From NCBI RefSeq assembly GCF_014647975.1, contig NZ_BMQF01000006.1, positions 62,001 through 126,000 of the forward strand: a stretch of DNA of 64,000 nt, given 5' to 3'. Below, in pieces: positions 40,909-48,586 of this stretch. Origin of the DNA: Streptomyces fumigatiscleroticus. GTDB taxonomy: Bacteria > Actinomycetota > Actinomycetes > Streptomycetales > Streptomycetaceae. Position 1 is the stretch's first letter, and the number at the start of each line of letters is the position of its first letter. Under the pieces are notes generated by a model, which worked only from the letters and a program-made list of their open reading frames with translations, did no database searches and had not been told where the DNA came from. A program made the translations under genes and the position numbers.

Positions 40909-42398
40909 TCCGGCTGCGTCTGCACGTTGAGCTCGTCCAGGCGGACCCGCTCGGCCGGAGCGGTGCGCCGGTCGTCGAGCTTCAGCACGTCGAAGCCCTT
41001 GGCGATGTCGTTGGAGTAGATGTAGCCGTTGTAGTAGTACGCCGACCAGGAGCCGCCGCCGACGAGGGTGTCGGTGCTCAGCGGGCCCCGCTCGAAGTAG
41101 GCGATCTCCTTCGGCTTCGCGGAGTCGGTGAAGTCCCAGACCGAGACGCCGCCCTGGTACCAGGCCTGGACCATGATGTCCTTGCCCTTGACCGGGATCA
41201 GCGAGCCGTTGTGGGCCACGCAGTTCTCGGTGTCGGCCTGGTGGCGGGGGATCTTGTAGTAGCCGCGGAAGACGAGCTTGCGCCGGTCGCCCTTGCCGGT
41301 GATGTCGTAGATGCCGTCCGCGCCGCGGTCCGGGCCGGTGGCCTCGTTGCAGGTGGCCGCGCCACCGCCGCCCAGTTCGTCGGTGAAGACGACCTTGTTC
41401 GCCTTCTGGTTGAAGGTCGCGGAGTGCCAGAACGAGAAGTTGACGTTGTCCTGCACCCGGTCGATGACCTTCGGGTGCTCGGGGTCCTTGACGGAGAACA
41501 GGATGCCGTCGCCCATGCAGGCGCCCGCGGCCAGGTCCTTCGAGGGCAGCACGGTGATGTCGTGGCAGCCGGTGGTCTTGGAGACGCCGGGGTTGGTGGG
41601 CGCGCCCGGGTTGCCGCCGCCGTCCGGGCCCTCACCGGGGAAGAGCACCGGGAAGTTGACGACCGCCGCCCGTTCGGGTGCGTTGCGCGGCACCTTGATG
41701 ACGGAGATGCCGTCGTGCGGCGGCTGGCAGTCGGGATAGGTGGCGCTCGGCGAGTACGAGGAGACGTAGATGTAGACGTTCTTGCGCTCGGGCACCAGCG
41801 TGTGGGTGTGCGAGCCGCAGGCGGTCTCGACGGCGGCGACGTACCGGGGGTTCCTCTTGTCGCTGATGTCGAAGACCTTCATGCCCTCCCAGGAGGACTT
41901 CTCGGTCGCGGGCTGCGTGGTGCTGTTGCAACTGCTGTCGCTGCGCGAGGAGTCGGTGGACAGGAAGAGCAGATCGCCGGAGACCGAGACGTCGTTCTGC
42001 GAGCCGGGGCAGAGCACCTGGGCGACCGTCTTGGGGGACTTCGGGTCGCTGATGTCGAAGACGCGGAAGCCGTCGTAGTTGCCGGCGAAGGTGTACCTGC
42101 CCTGGAAGGCCAGGTCCGAGTTGGTGCCGGGGAGCACGTCCTTGGGGATGTTGACGAGGTGCTGGAGGTTGCCGGAGTGGACGACCTCGTCCTGGCCGGG
42201 TATCTCGCCGCTCGCGATGGCCTTGTCGACCTGCGCCTCGGTGCTCGCGGACACGTCCTTGGACGCGGCCGGCGCGTCCCCGGGGTCGGGGGTCGCGGCC
42301 GCCGGACCGGCGGTGAGCAGTGCGGCCAGCAGTCCGGCGGCGGTCGCGGCGACGGTGAGACGTCTGCGCCGCGTTCGGGAATCGTTCAACAGGATCAC
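40896..42398 (-). CDS. Secreted LVIVD repeat protein
   Basis: A 500-residue exported protein with a beta-propeller fold of LVIVD-type repeats. The signal peptide is RRRRLTVAATAAGLLAALLTAGPAAA; the arginine cluster may make it a Tat substrate. Repeats are visible as DGFRVFDISDPKSPKTVA, EGMKVFDISDKRNPRYVA, HDGISVIKVPRNAPE and GGVSVWDFTDSAKPKEIAY. Six cysteines suggest disulfides outside the cell. The GTG at 42396-42398 has GGGAGG six bases upstream, which decides the start over the longer frame. It is divergent from a DUF305 lipoprotein. The repeats probably bind a partner; no enzyme motif is recognised. Confidence 0.88.
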   Translation of the reverse strand: MILLNDSRTRRRRLTVAATAAGLLAALLTAGPAAATPDPGDAPAASKDVSASTEAQVDKAIASGEIPGQDEVVHSGNLQHLVNIPKDVLPGTNSDLAFQGRYTFAGNYDGFRVFDISDPKSPKTVAQVLCPGSQNDVSVSGDLLFLSTDSSRSDSSCNSTTQPATEKSSWEGMKVFDISDKRNPRYVAAVETACGSHTHTLVPERKNVYIYVSSYSPSATYPDCQPPHDGISVIKVPRNAPERAAVVNFPVLFPGEGPDGGGNPGAPTNPGVSKTTGCHDITVLPSKDLAAGACMGDGILFSVKDPEHPKVIDRVQDNVNFSFWHSATFNQKANKVVFTDELGGGGAATCNEATGPDRGADGIYDITGKGDRRKLVFRGYYKIPRHQADTENCVAHNGSLIPVKGKDIMVQAWYQGGVSVWDFTDSAKPKEIAYFERGPLSTDTLVGGGSWSAYYYNGYIYSNDIAKGFDVLKLDDRRTAPAERVRLDELNVQTQPDYFD

Positions 42399-42589
42399 TG
42401 TTTTCCTCCCTGGTCCGTTCACGCGGGAACGGTTCCTGCACCCCGAAGTATTGTCATTGCCATGCACATACCAACAGGGGGCAACAGACTCGCAATGAAG
42501 TTTTTCGACCAGTGACGCGCGGAAGGGTGCTAGGACCAGTCATGACACTTACGAGGTGTCTCCCGATGCGCCTGCCACAGGAGGTCGTT

Positions 42590-43240
42590 GTGCTGTTCCG
42601 ACCCGCGTCCCGCACGTTCCTTCTCCCGGCCTCGCTGACCGCCCTGGCCGTGCTCGGACTCGGGGCCTGCGACTCCGGAAGGGAGGCGAAACCGGCGGCG
42701 GACGGGCCCTCGGTCATCGTGCCCGGCAGACCGGGCGAGGCCAACCGGACCCTGTCGGCCGAGGACGCCTCCGGGCAGCGCGCCGACGACGACTCGCCCA
42801 ACTCCGCGGACGTCGGCTACGCCCGGATGATGATCCAGCACCACTCCCAGGCCCTGGAGATGACCGCGCTCGCCCTCGAGCACGCCGGATCGGCGCGGGT
42901 GAAGCGGCTGGCCGAGCGGATCGCCGCGGCGCAGGGGCCGGAGATCGCCACGATGAGGGCCTGGCTGAAGGCGCACGGCGAGCAGGAGACGGGCGGCGGG
43001 CACGACCACGCCGCGATGCCCGGAATGGCCACCGAGGCACAGCTGGAGGAGCTCCGCGCGGCGGACGGCAAGGCGTTCGACCGGCTTTTCCTCACCCTGA
43101 TGATCACGCATCACGAGGGGGCGGTCACGATGGCCACGGACGTGAAGGCGCAGGGCAACAACGTGCAGATCGAGGAGATGGCGGACGACACGGTCGCGCA
43201 GCAGACCAGCGAGATCACCCGGATGCGGGACCTGATGTGA
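42590..43240 (+). CDS. DUF305 lipoprotein
   Basis: A 216-residue exported protein. The signal ends in a lipobox LGLGAC with C27 as lipidated residue. The DUF305 domain carries MMIQHHSQALEMTALAL and MITHHEGAVTMATDV, whose HH pairs are thought to bind a metal such as copper. A spacer GGGHDHAAMPGM also looks metal-binding. GGAGG five bases before the GTG at 42590 and the lipoprotein signal fix the start. It is divergent from the LVIVD gene and the two may form one extracellular metal-related system. Confidence 0.9.
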   Translation: MLFRPASRTFLLPASLTALAVLGLGACDSGREAKPAADGPSVIVPGRPGEANRTLSAEDASGQRADDDSPNSADVGYARMMIQHHSQALEMTALALEHAGSARVKRLAERIAAAQGPEIATMRAWLKAHGEQETGGGHDHAAMPGMATEAQLEELRAADGKAFDRLFLTLMITHHEGAVTMATDVKAQGNNVQIEEMADDTVAQQTSEITRMRDLM

Positions 43241-43294
43241 CGGCCCGGCCGACAGGCCGGGCCGACAGGCCCGGTTCGATCGACGGGCCCGGCC

Positions 43295-43385
43295 GACAGG
43301 CCCGGCCGACAGGCCCGGCCGACAGGCCCGGCCGACAGGCCCGGCCGACAGGCCCGGCCGACAGGCCCGGCCGACAGGCCCGGTC
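43295..43385. repeat. 13-bp tandem repeat, seven exact copies
   Basis: GACAGGCCCGGCC is repeated at 43295, 43308, 43321, 43334, 43347, 43360 and 43373, exactly 13 bp apart. Diverged copies stand at 43251 and 43264. On both sides of the exact array lies the same flank (CGGTTCGATCGACGGGCCCG on the left, CGGTCCGATCGACGGGCCCG on the right). It fills the 161 bp between the converging DUF305 and DUF6214 stops. Confidence 0.95.
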
Positions 43386-43401
43386 CGATCGACGGGCCCG
43401 G

Positions 43402-43905
43402 TCAGCGCCGGGCGCGCCGCGGCGCCAGGAAACCCGCGTCACGGGCCTCGCCGATCAGCCTGAGCGACCGGCGGCGGCCGTGCCCCGTCGCGCACATCAC
43501 CGCGAGCACGGGGTCGGCGCCCCGGTCCCGCGCGGCCCGGTACTCCTGCGCCACGAGCCGCCGTCCCTCCGTGCCCGGCGGCCACGCCGGCCGGGCACGG
43601 CGCCCGGTCGGCGCCCCGGTCCCGGCCCCGCACGCCGCGAGCAGCGGACCCTCGATCCACTCGGCGAGCACCGTCAGGTCGTCCGGGGAGAGCGCCGGCC
43701 GGGCCCGCAGTTCCTCGATCGAGGCACCGCCGCCCTCGTACACCGCCGCCAGCGCGTCGAGGCGGGCGCCGTCGGCGAACGCCATCCGGATCTCGAACCA
43801 CGAGGTGACACCGCCCTCCTCCCGCACTTCCCACGCGGGCCGCACGGACACCTCGCCGTCCGCCGGGCAGCGGCCGGAGAGATTGAGAAAGGATGCTTCC
43901 AGCAC
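43402..43905 (-). CDS. DUF6214 family protein
   Basis: A 167-residue soluble protein of unknown function that I place in DUF6214 from the segments VSVRPAWEVREEGGVTSWFEIRM and LTVLAEWIEGPLLAACG. There is no signal peptide or catalytic signature. The C-terminus is basic (GRRRSLRLIGEARDAGFLAPRRARR) and may bind nucleic acid. The ATG is preceded by poor ribosome-binding sequence. The 3' end abuts the 13-bp repeat array. No operon partner is visible; the next gene is divergent at 44060. Confidence 0.7.
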   Translation of the reverse strand: MLEASFLNLSGRCPADGEVSVRPAWEVREEGGVTSWFEIRMAFADGARLDALAAVYEGGGASIEELRARPALSPDDLTVLAEWIEGPLLAACGAGTGAPTGRRARPAWPPGTEGRRLVAQEYRAARDRGADPVLAVMCATGHGRRRSLRLIGEARDAGFLAPRRARR

Positions 43906-44059
43906 ACGCGGAAGGTAACCGCGGGCTCACGGCCGTATGGCGGGACACGCTTCCCGCGCTCCGCCCGGCACCCTGTCAGCGGAGCGGCGGCGATGCCATG
44001 CTGATGCCACGAGCGTCCGCCTGGAGATCCCTCCGTAACCGTCGGTAAGGAGTTCCGCC

Positions 44060-45406
44060 GTGCTGCGAGTCGCCGTCGTGGGGTCCGGGCCCAGCGGGTG
44101 CTACACCGCGCAGTGCCTCGTCCAGCAGGATCCGGGGGTGCTCGTGGACGTCCTGGACCGGCTGCCGTGCCCGTACGGCCTGGTGCGCTACGGCGTGGCG
44201 CCGGACCACGAGAAGATCAAGTCGCTCCAGAACACGCTGCGCACGGTGCTGGAGCACGAGCGGGTGCGCTTCCTCGGCGGGATCCAGGTCGGTTCCGCCG
44301 GAGTGCCGGCCGGGCGGCTGCGGAGGCTGTACCACGCGGTGGTGTACTGCGTGGGCGCCGCCACCGACCGGCGGCTGGGGATCCCCGGCGAGGACCTGCC
44401 GGGCAGCTGGTCGGCGACCGAGTTCGTGTCCTGGTACAGCGCCCATCCGGACGCGGTGGACGACGGTTTCGTGCGGGCCGCGCGGTCGGCGGTCGTCATC
44501 GGCGTGGGCAATGTCGCCGTGGACGTGACACGGATGCTGGCGCGCGGCGCGGCCGAGCTGAGCCCGACCGACATGCCGCAGGCGGCGCTCACCGCGCTCT
44601 CCGCCAGCCGGGTGACCGGTATTCACATGGTGGGCCGGCGCGGCCCCTCGCAGGCCCGCTTCACCACCAAGGAACTGCGCGAGCTGGGCGCCCTGCCGGA
44701 CGCCTGCGTCCTCGTGGACCCGGCCGAGCTGGCGCTGGACCCGGCCTGCGCGGACCCCGCCGGGCTGCCGGCCGCGCAGCGCCGCAACGTGGAGGCGCTG
44801 CGCGGCTGGGCCGGGGCGCCCCCGCGCGAGACGTCCCGTCTGATCCGGCTGCGGTTCTTCCTGCGCCCCGTCGAACTGCTCGCGGACGGCGGCCGGGTGG
44901 GCGCCGTGCGCTTCGAGCGGACGGTGCCGGACGGGCGGGGCGGCGTGACGGGCACCGGCCGGTACGAGGACGTGGAGGCGCAGCTGGTACTGCGGTCGGT
45001 GGGCTATCGCGGGGTGCCGCTGGAGGGGGTGCCGTTCGACGCCGCGAGCGGGACCGTTCCGCACCTGGCCGGGCGGGTGCTGCGCGAGGGCGCGGTCGCG
45101 CCCGGCGAGTACGTGGCCGGCTGGATCAAGCGGGGCCCGACGGGCGTGATCGGGACCAACCGCCCGTGCGCGAAGGAGACGGTGGTCTCCCTGCTGGAGG
45201 ACGCCCCCGCGCTCGCGCACCGGGAAGTGGCCGCCGGCGACCCGCTCGCGGCCCTGCGCGCCGGGGGCGCCGAGCCGGTCGAGTGGGCCGGGTGGCGGGC
45301 GATCGAGCGGGCGGAGACCGAGCTGGGCGCCTCGCTCGGACGGACGGTGGTCAAGCTGCCCGACTGGGAGTCCCTGCTGGCGGCGGCGCGGACGGCCGCC
45401 CCGTAG
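44060..45406 (+). CDS. FprA-like ferredoxin-NADP reductase
   Basis: A 448-residue FAD- and NADP-dependent reductase of the adrenodoxin reductase type. VAVVGSGPSGCYTAQCL is the FAD loop and YGLVRYGVAPDHEKIKSLQ the FAD-contacting segment. VVIGVGNVAVDVTRMLA is the NADP Rossmann loop. VAGWIKRGPTGVIGTNRPCAKETV is the C-terminal FAD signature. It passes electrons from NADPH to a ferredoxin for P450 or other oxygenases. The start GTG is preceded by AAGGAG. It is alone on its strand; 14 bp after its stop begins a 16-bp tandem repeat. Confidence 0.93.
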   Translation: MLRVAVVGSGPSGCYTAQCLVQQDPGVLVDVLDRLPCPYGLVRYGVAPDHEKIKSLQNTLRTVLEHERVRFLGGIQVGSAGVPAGRLRRLYHAVVYCVGAATDRRLGIPGEDLPGSWSATEFVSWYSAHPDAVDDGFVRAARSAVVIGVGNVAVDVTRMLARGAAELSPTDMPQAALTALSASRVTGIHMVGRRGPSQARFTTKELRELGALPDACVLVDPAELALDPACADPAGLPAAQRRNVEALRGWAGAPPRETSRLIRLRFFLRPVELLADGGRVGAVRFERTVPDGRGGVTGTGRYEDVEAQLVLRSVGYRGVPLEGVPFDAASGTVPHLAGRVLREGAVAPGEYVAGWIKRGPTGVIGTNRPCAKETVVSLLEDAPALAHREVAAGDPLAALRAGGAEPVEWAGWRAIERAETELGASLGRTVVKLPDWESLLAAARTAAP

Positions 45407-45419
45407 CGGGCGCGCCTGT

Positions 45420-45499
45420 CATCGGGCGCGCGGGTCGTCGGACGCGCGGGGCATCGGACGCGCGGGGCATCGGGCCCGCGGGTCGTCGGGCGCTCAGGA
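45420..45499. repeat. 16-bp tandem repeat, five copies
   Basis: A unit such as CATCGGACGCGCGGGG repeats at 45420, 45436, 45452, 45468 and 45484 with one to five differences per copy. It lies between the FprA stop and the purine permease. No other feature is seen in this gap apart from the permease Shine-Dalgarno sequence. Confidence 0.85.
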
Positions 45500-45623
45500 C
45501 ACACAGCGGCAACGCGGCGGAAATCAACAAACTGTTCAAGGCCCGTACGGTCACGTGCTGTTCGCCGGTTTCCCCCGCGTCCGTTCCGCCCCTGCCCCTT
45601 GCCCGCCCCGCTCAGGAGTGCCC

Positions 45624-47015
45624 ATGGCAACGACCGCACCCGTGCATCCCGTCGACGAAGTGCCACCCGCGCGGCAGCTGGCCGCCTTCGGCCTGCAGCA
45701 CGTGCTCGCGATGTACGCGGGCGCGGTGGCCGTGCCGCTGATCGTGGGCGGCGCGATGAAGCTGCCGCCCGCGGACCTGGCGTATCTGATCACCGCCGAC
45801 CTGCTGGTCTGCGGTATCGCCACGCTGATCCAGTGCATCGGCTTCTGGCGCTTCGGCGTCCGGCTGCCGATCATGCAGGGCTGTACGTTCGCGGCCGTGT
45901 CGCCGATGGTGCTGATCGGCACGACCGGCGGCGGTCTGCCCGCGATCTACGGCTCGGTGATCGTCGCGGGGCTCGCGATCATGCTGCTGGCGCCGGTCTT
46001 CGGCCGGCTGCTGCGCTTCTTCCCGCCGCTGGTCACCGGCACCGTCATCCTGATCATCGGCATCTCGCTGCTGCCCGTCGCGGGCAACTGGGTGGCCGGC
46101 GGCTCCGGCGCCGAGGACTTCGGGGAGCCGAAGAACATCGCGCTGGCCGCGTTCGTGCTGGCGGTGGTGGTCGCCGTGCAGCGGTTCGCGCCGGCGTTCC
46201 TGAGCCGGGTGGCGGTGCTGATCGGCATCGCCGTGGGACTCGCGGTCGCGGTGCCGCTGGGGTTCACCGACTTCAGCGGGGTCGGCGACGCGGACTGGGT
46301 CGGCATCAGCACCCCGTTCCACTTCGGCGCGCCCTCCTTCGAGGCGTCGGCGATCGTCTCGATGCTGGTGGTGGCGCTGGTGACGATGACGGAGACGACC
46401 GGTGACCTGATCGCGGTCGGCGAGATGACCGAGCGCAGGGTCCGGCCGCGGTCCCTCGCCGACGGCCTGCGCGCCGACGGCCTGTCCACCGTCCTGGGCG
46501 GCGTCTTCAACACCTTCCCGTACACGGCCTACGCGCAGAACGTGGGGCTGGTCGGCATGACCCGGGTGCGCAGCCGCTGGGTGGTGGCCACGGCGGGCGG
46601 GATCCTGGTGCTGCTCGGTCTGCTGCCCAAGCTGGGCGCGGTGGTGGCGGCGATCCCGGCGCCGGTGCTGGGCGGTGCGGGTCTGGTGATGTTCGGGACG
46701 GTGACCGCGAGCGGGCTGAGGACCCTGGCCGAGGTGGACTTCAAGGGCAACGACAACCTGACGGTGGTGGCCGTGTCGGTGGCGATGGGCGTGCTGCCGG
46801 TGGGCGTGCCGACGGTCTACGACCAGTTCCCGGACTGGTTCCGGACGGTGATGAACAGCGGCATCAGCGCGGGCTGCGTGACGGCGATCGTACTGAACCT
46901 GCTCTTCAACCACCTGCCCTCACGGGCCGGTGCGGCCGGTGGTGCCGAGCCGGGCGGCCTGGCGCTCGGCGGCGGCCAGAAGAGCGTCGAGCAGCCCCGG
47001 GAAGAGACCGTCTAG
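45624..47015 (+). CDS. NCS2 family xanthine/urate permease
   Basis: A 463-residue transporter with about 14 hydrophobic segments. AAFGLQHVLAMYAGAVAVPLI has the family QH motif. MTETTGDLIAVGEMTERRVRPRSLADG contains the conserved Glu. NTFPYTAYAQNVGLVGMTRVRSR is the nucleobase-ascorbate transporter signature; its QNVG form favours xanthine or urate over uracil. The ATG at 45624 follows CAGGAG; a longer frame lacks this. Its last 96 bases overlap the end of the convergent ArsR gene. Confidence 0.92.
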   Translation: MATTAPVHPVDEVPPARQLAAFGLQHVLAMYAGAVAVPLIVGGAMKLPPADLAYLITADLLVCGIATLIQCIGFWRFGVRLPIMQGCTFAAVSPMVLIGTTGGGLPAIYGSVIVAGLAIMLLAPVFGRLLRFFPPLVTGTVILIIGISLLPVAGNWVAGGSGAEDFGEPKNIALAAFVLAVVVAVQRFAPAFLSRVAVLIGIAVGLAVAVPLGFTDFSGVGDADWVGISTPFHFGAPSFEASAIVSMLVVALVTMTETTGDLIAVGEMTERRVRPRSLADGLRADGLSTVLGGVFNTFPYTAYAQNVGLVGMTRVRSRWVVATAGGILVLLGLLPKLGAVVAAIPAPVLGGAGLVMFGTVTASGLRTLAEVDFKGNDNLTVVAVSVAMGVLPVGVPTVYDQFPDWFRTVMNSGISAGCVTAIVLNLLFNHLPSRAGAAGGAEPGGLALGGGQKSVEQPREETV

Positions 47016-47294
47016 ATCGTCCCGGCGCAGGCCGTTCATCTTGGCCGTGCCCCGGTAGACCTGCCGGATCACCCCCGCCTCGCGCAGCACCCGGAAGTGG
47101 TGGGTGGAGGTGGACTTGGTGACGGGCAGGACGAACTGCGAACAGGTGAGCTCGTCGCCGTCGGCGGCGAGCTCCCGCACGATCCGCAGCCGCAACGGGT
47201 CGGAGAGCGCGTGCAGCACGGCCTCCAGCCGGATCTCCTCGCGCGGCGGGTGCGGCAGGGCGCGACTGCTGGTGGCGGGGACGGCGGGGGTCAC
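46920..47294 (-). CDS. ArsR family transcriptional regulator
   Basis: A 124-residue winged-helix regulator. The sequence LEAVLHALSDPLRLRIVRELAADGDELTCSQFVLPVTKSTSTHHFRVLREAGVIRQVYRG is a typical ArsR domain, with one cysteine (TCSQF) but without the CxC metal motif of arsenic sensors. The GTG at 47294 has GGAG five bases upstream; the longer frame is not needed. Two TACGA-type inverted repeats (47350-47365, 47384-47399) separate it from the divergent old yellow enzyme gene, so it probably represses both and senses an electrophile or redox state. Its 3' end is antisense to the permease gene. Confidence 0.88.
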   Translation of the reverse strand: MTPAVPATSSRALPHPPREEIRLEAVLHALSDPLRLRIVRELAADGDELTCSQFVLPVTKSTSTHHFRVLREAGVIRQVYRGTAKMNGLRRDDLDGLFPGLLDALLAAAERQAARLGTTGRTGP

Positions 47295-47349
47295 GGCGGC
47301 TCCAGTTCGTCCGGGAGGGGTGCGCACCCCTGGGCAGAGCCTCTCATTG

Positions 47350-47399
47350 TACGAGGAACCTCGTAGTTTGACACTTAGCGTAATACGAGAGTTATCGTA
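47350..47399. promoter_or_regulatory. Twin ArsR operators and OYE promoter
   Basis: TACGAGG-AA-CCTCGTA (47350-47365) is a perfect 16-bp palindrome. A second site, TACGA-N6-TCGTA (47384-47399), starts 34 bp after it. A -35 box TTGACA (47368-47373) and a possible -10 TTATCG 18 bp later put the second site over the plus-strand promoter. Confidence 0.72.
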
Positions 47400-47442
47400 C
47401 GAGTCTGCCCCGGCACCGCGACGACGAACGGAGCTCTCCGCC

Positions 47443-48522
47443 ATGAGCGCCCTCTTCCAGCCTCTCACCCTGCGTGACGTGACCATTCCCAACCGGGTGT
47501 GGATGCCCCCGATGTGCCAGTACTCGGCCGCCCCCGAGGGCCCGCTGACCGGCGCCCCCGGCGACTGGCACTTCTCCCACTACACGGCCCGCGCGACCGG
47601 CGGCACGGGCCTGATCGTGGTCGAGGCCACCGGCGTGTCCCCGCAGGGCCGGATCTCCCCCTACGACCTGGGCCTGTGGAACGACACCCAGGTCGAGGCC
47701 TTCCGCCGGATCACCCGCTTCCTGGCCTCCCAGGGCACGGTCCCGGCGGTCCAGCTGGCCCACGCCGGCCGCAAGGCGTCCACCGACCGCACCTGGACGG
47801 GCGGCGCGCCGCTCGGCCCGGACGCGTACGGCTGGCAGCCGCTGGCACCCAGCGCGCTGGCGTTCGACGCGGGCCACCCGGTGCCGACGGAGCTGACCAC
47901 CGGGCAGATCGCCGAGATCGTCGGAGAGTTCGCGGACGCGGCCCGCCGCGCGCTGGCCGCCGGTTTCGAGATCGTCGAGATCCACGGCGCCCACGGCTAT
48001 CTGATCCACGAGTTCCTCTCCCCGCACTCCAACCACCGCACCGACGCCTACGGCGGCTCCTACGAGAACCGCACCCGCTTCGCCCTCGAAGTGGTCGACG
48101 CCGTACGCGCGGTCTGGCCGGAGGAGAAGCCGCTGTTCTTCCGGATCTCGGCGACCGACTGGCTGGACGAGGGCGGCTGGACGCCGGACGACACCGTGCG
48201 CTTCGCCCGTGACCTCCAGGCCCACGGCGTCGATCTCCTGGACGTCTCCACCGGCGGCAACGCCCCCGGCGTCCGCATCCCCACCGGGCCCGGCTACCAG
48301 GTGCCCTTCGCCGCGCGCGTGAAGGCCGAGACCACCCTGCCGGTGGCCGCCGTCGGCCTGATCACCGAGACCGAGCAGGCCGAGAAGATCCTGGCCAACG
48401 GCGAGGCCGACGCGGTGCTGCTCGGCCGTGAGCTGCTGCGCAACCCCTTCTGGGCCCGGCACGCGGCACGGCGGCTCGGCGAGGAGGTGCCGGTTCCGGA
48501 CCAGTACCACCGCTCGATGTGA
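47443..48522 (+). CDS. Old yellow enzyme family NADH:flavin oxidoreductase, YqjM type
   Basis: A 359-residue FMN enzyme that reduces activated C=C bonds. MPPMCQYSA near the N-terminus has C25 in place of the threonine of classical enzymes, marking the thermophilic-like YqjM class. Other core motifs are LAHAGRKAS, EIHGAHGYLIHEFLSPHSNHRTDAYGG and VGLITETEQAEKILANGEADAVLLGRELL. The ATG at 47443 is preceded by GGAG at long spacing. It is divergent from the ArsR gene with the twin operator between, so it is probably a repressed detoxifying enzyme. The gene ends at a perfect 17-bp terminator. Confidence 0.93.
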   Translation: MSALFQPLTLRDVTIPNRVWMPPMCQYSAAPEGPLTGAPGDWHFSHYTARATGGTGLIVVEATGVSPQGRISPYDLGLWNDTQVEAFRRITRFLASQGTVPAVQLAHAGRKASTDRTWTGGAPLGPDAYGWQPLAPSALAFDAGHPVPTELTTGQIAEIVGEFADAARRALAAGFEIVEIHGAHGYLIHEFLSPHSNHRTDAYGGSYENRTRFALEVVDAVRAVWPEEKPLFFRISATDWLDEGGWTPDDTVRFARDLQAHGVDLLDVSTGGNAPGVRIPTGPGYQVPFAARVKAETTLPVAAVGLITETEQAEKILANGEADAVLLGRELLRNPFWARHAARRLGEEVPVPDQYHRSM

Positions 48523-48541
48523 CCTGGTCCGGCGCCGCGGT

Positions 48542-48582
48542 GGCGTCCGGGCGCGCGGGTCCCGGCCGCGCGCCCGGACGCC
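48542..48582. terminator. Perfect 17-bp bidirectional terminator
   Basis: GGCGTCCGGGCGCGCGG (48542-48558) and its complement (48566-48582) flank a 7-base loop between the converging OYE and esterase genes. Confidence 0.85.
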
Positions 48583-48586
48583 GGTC

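Noticed and set aside
43250..43401. CRISPR array at the 13-bp repeat
   Set aside because: The repeats are directly adjacent with no unique spacers and no cas genes are near.
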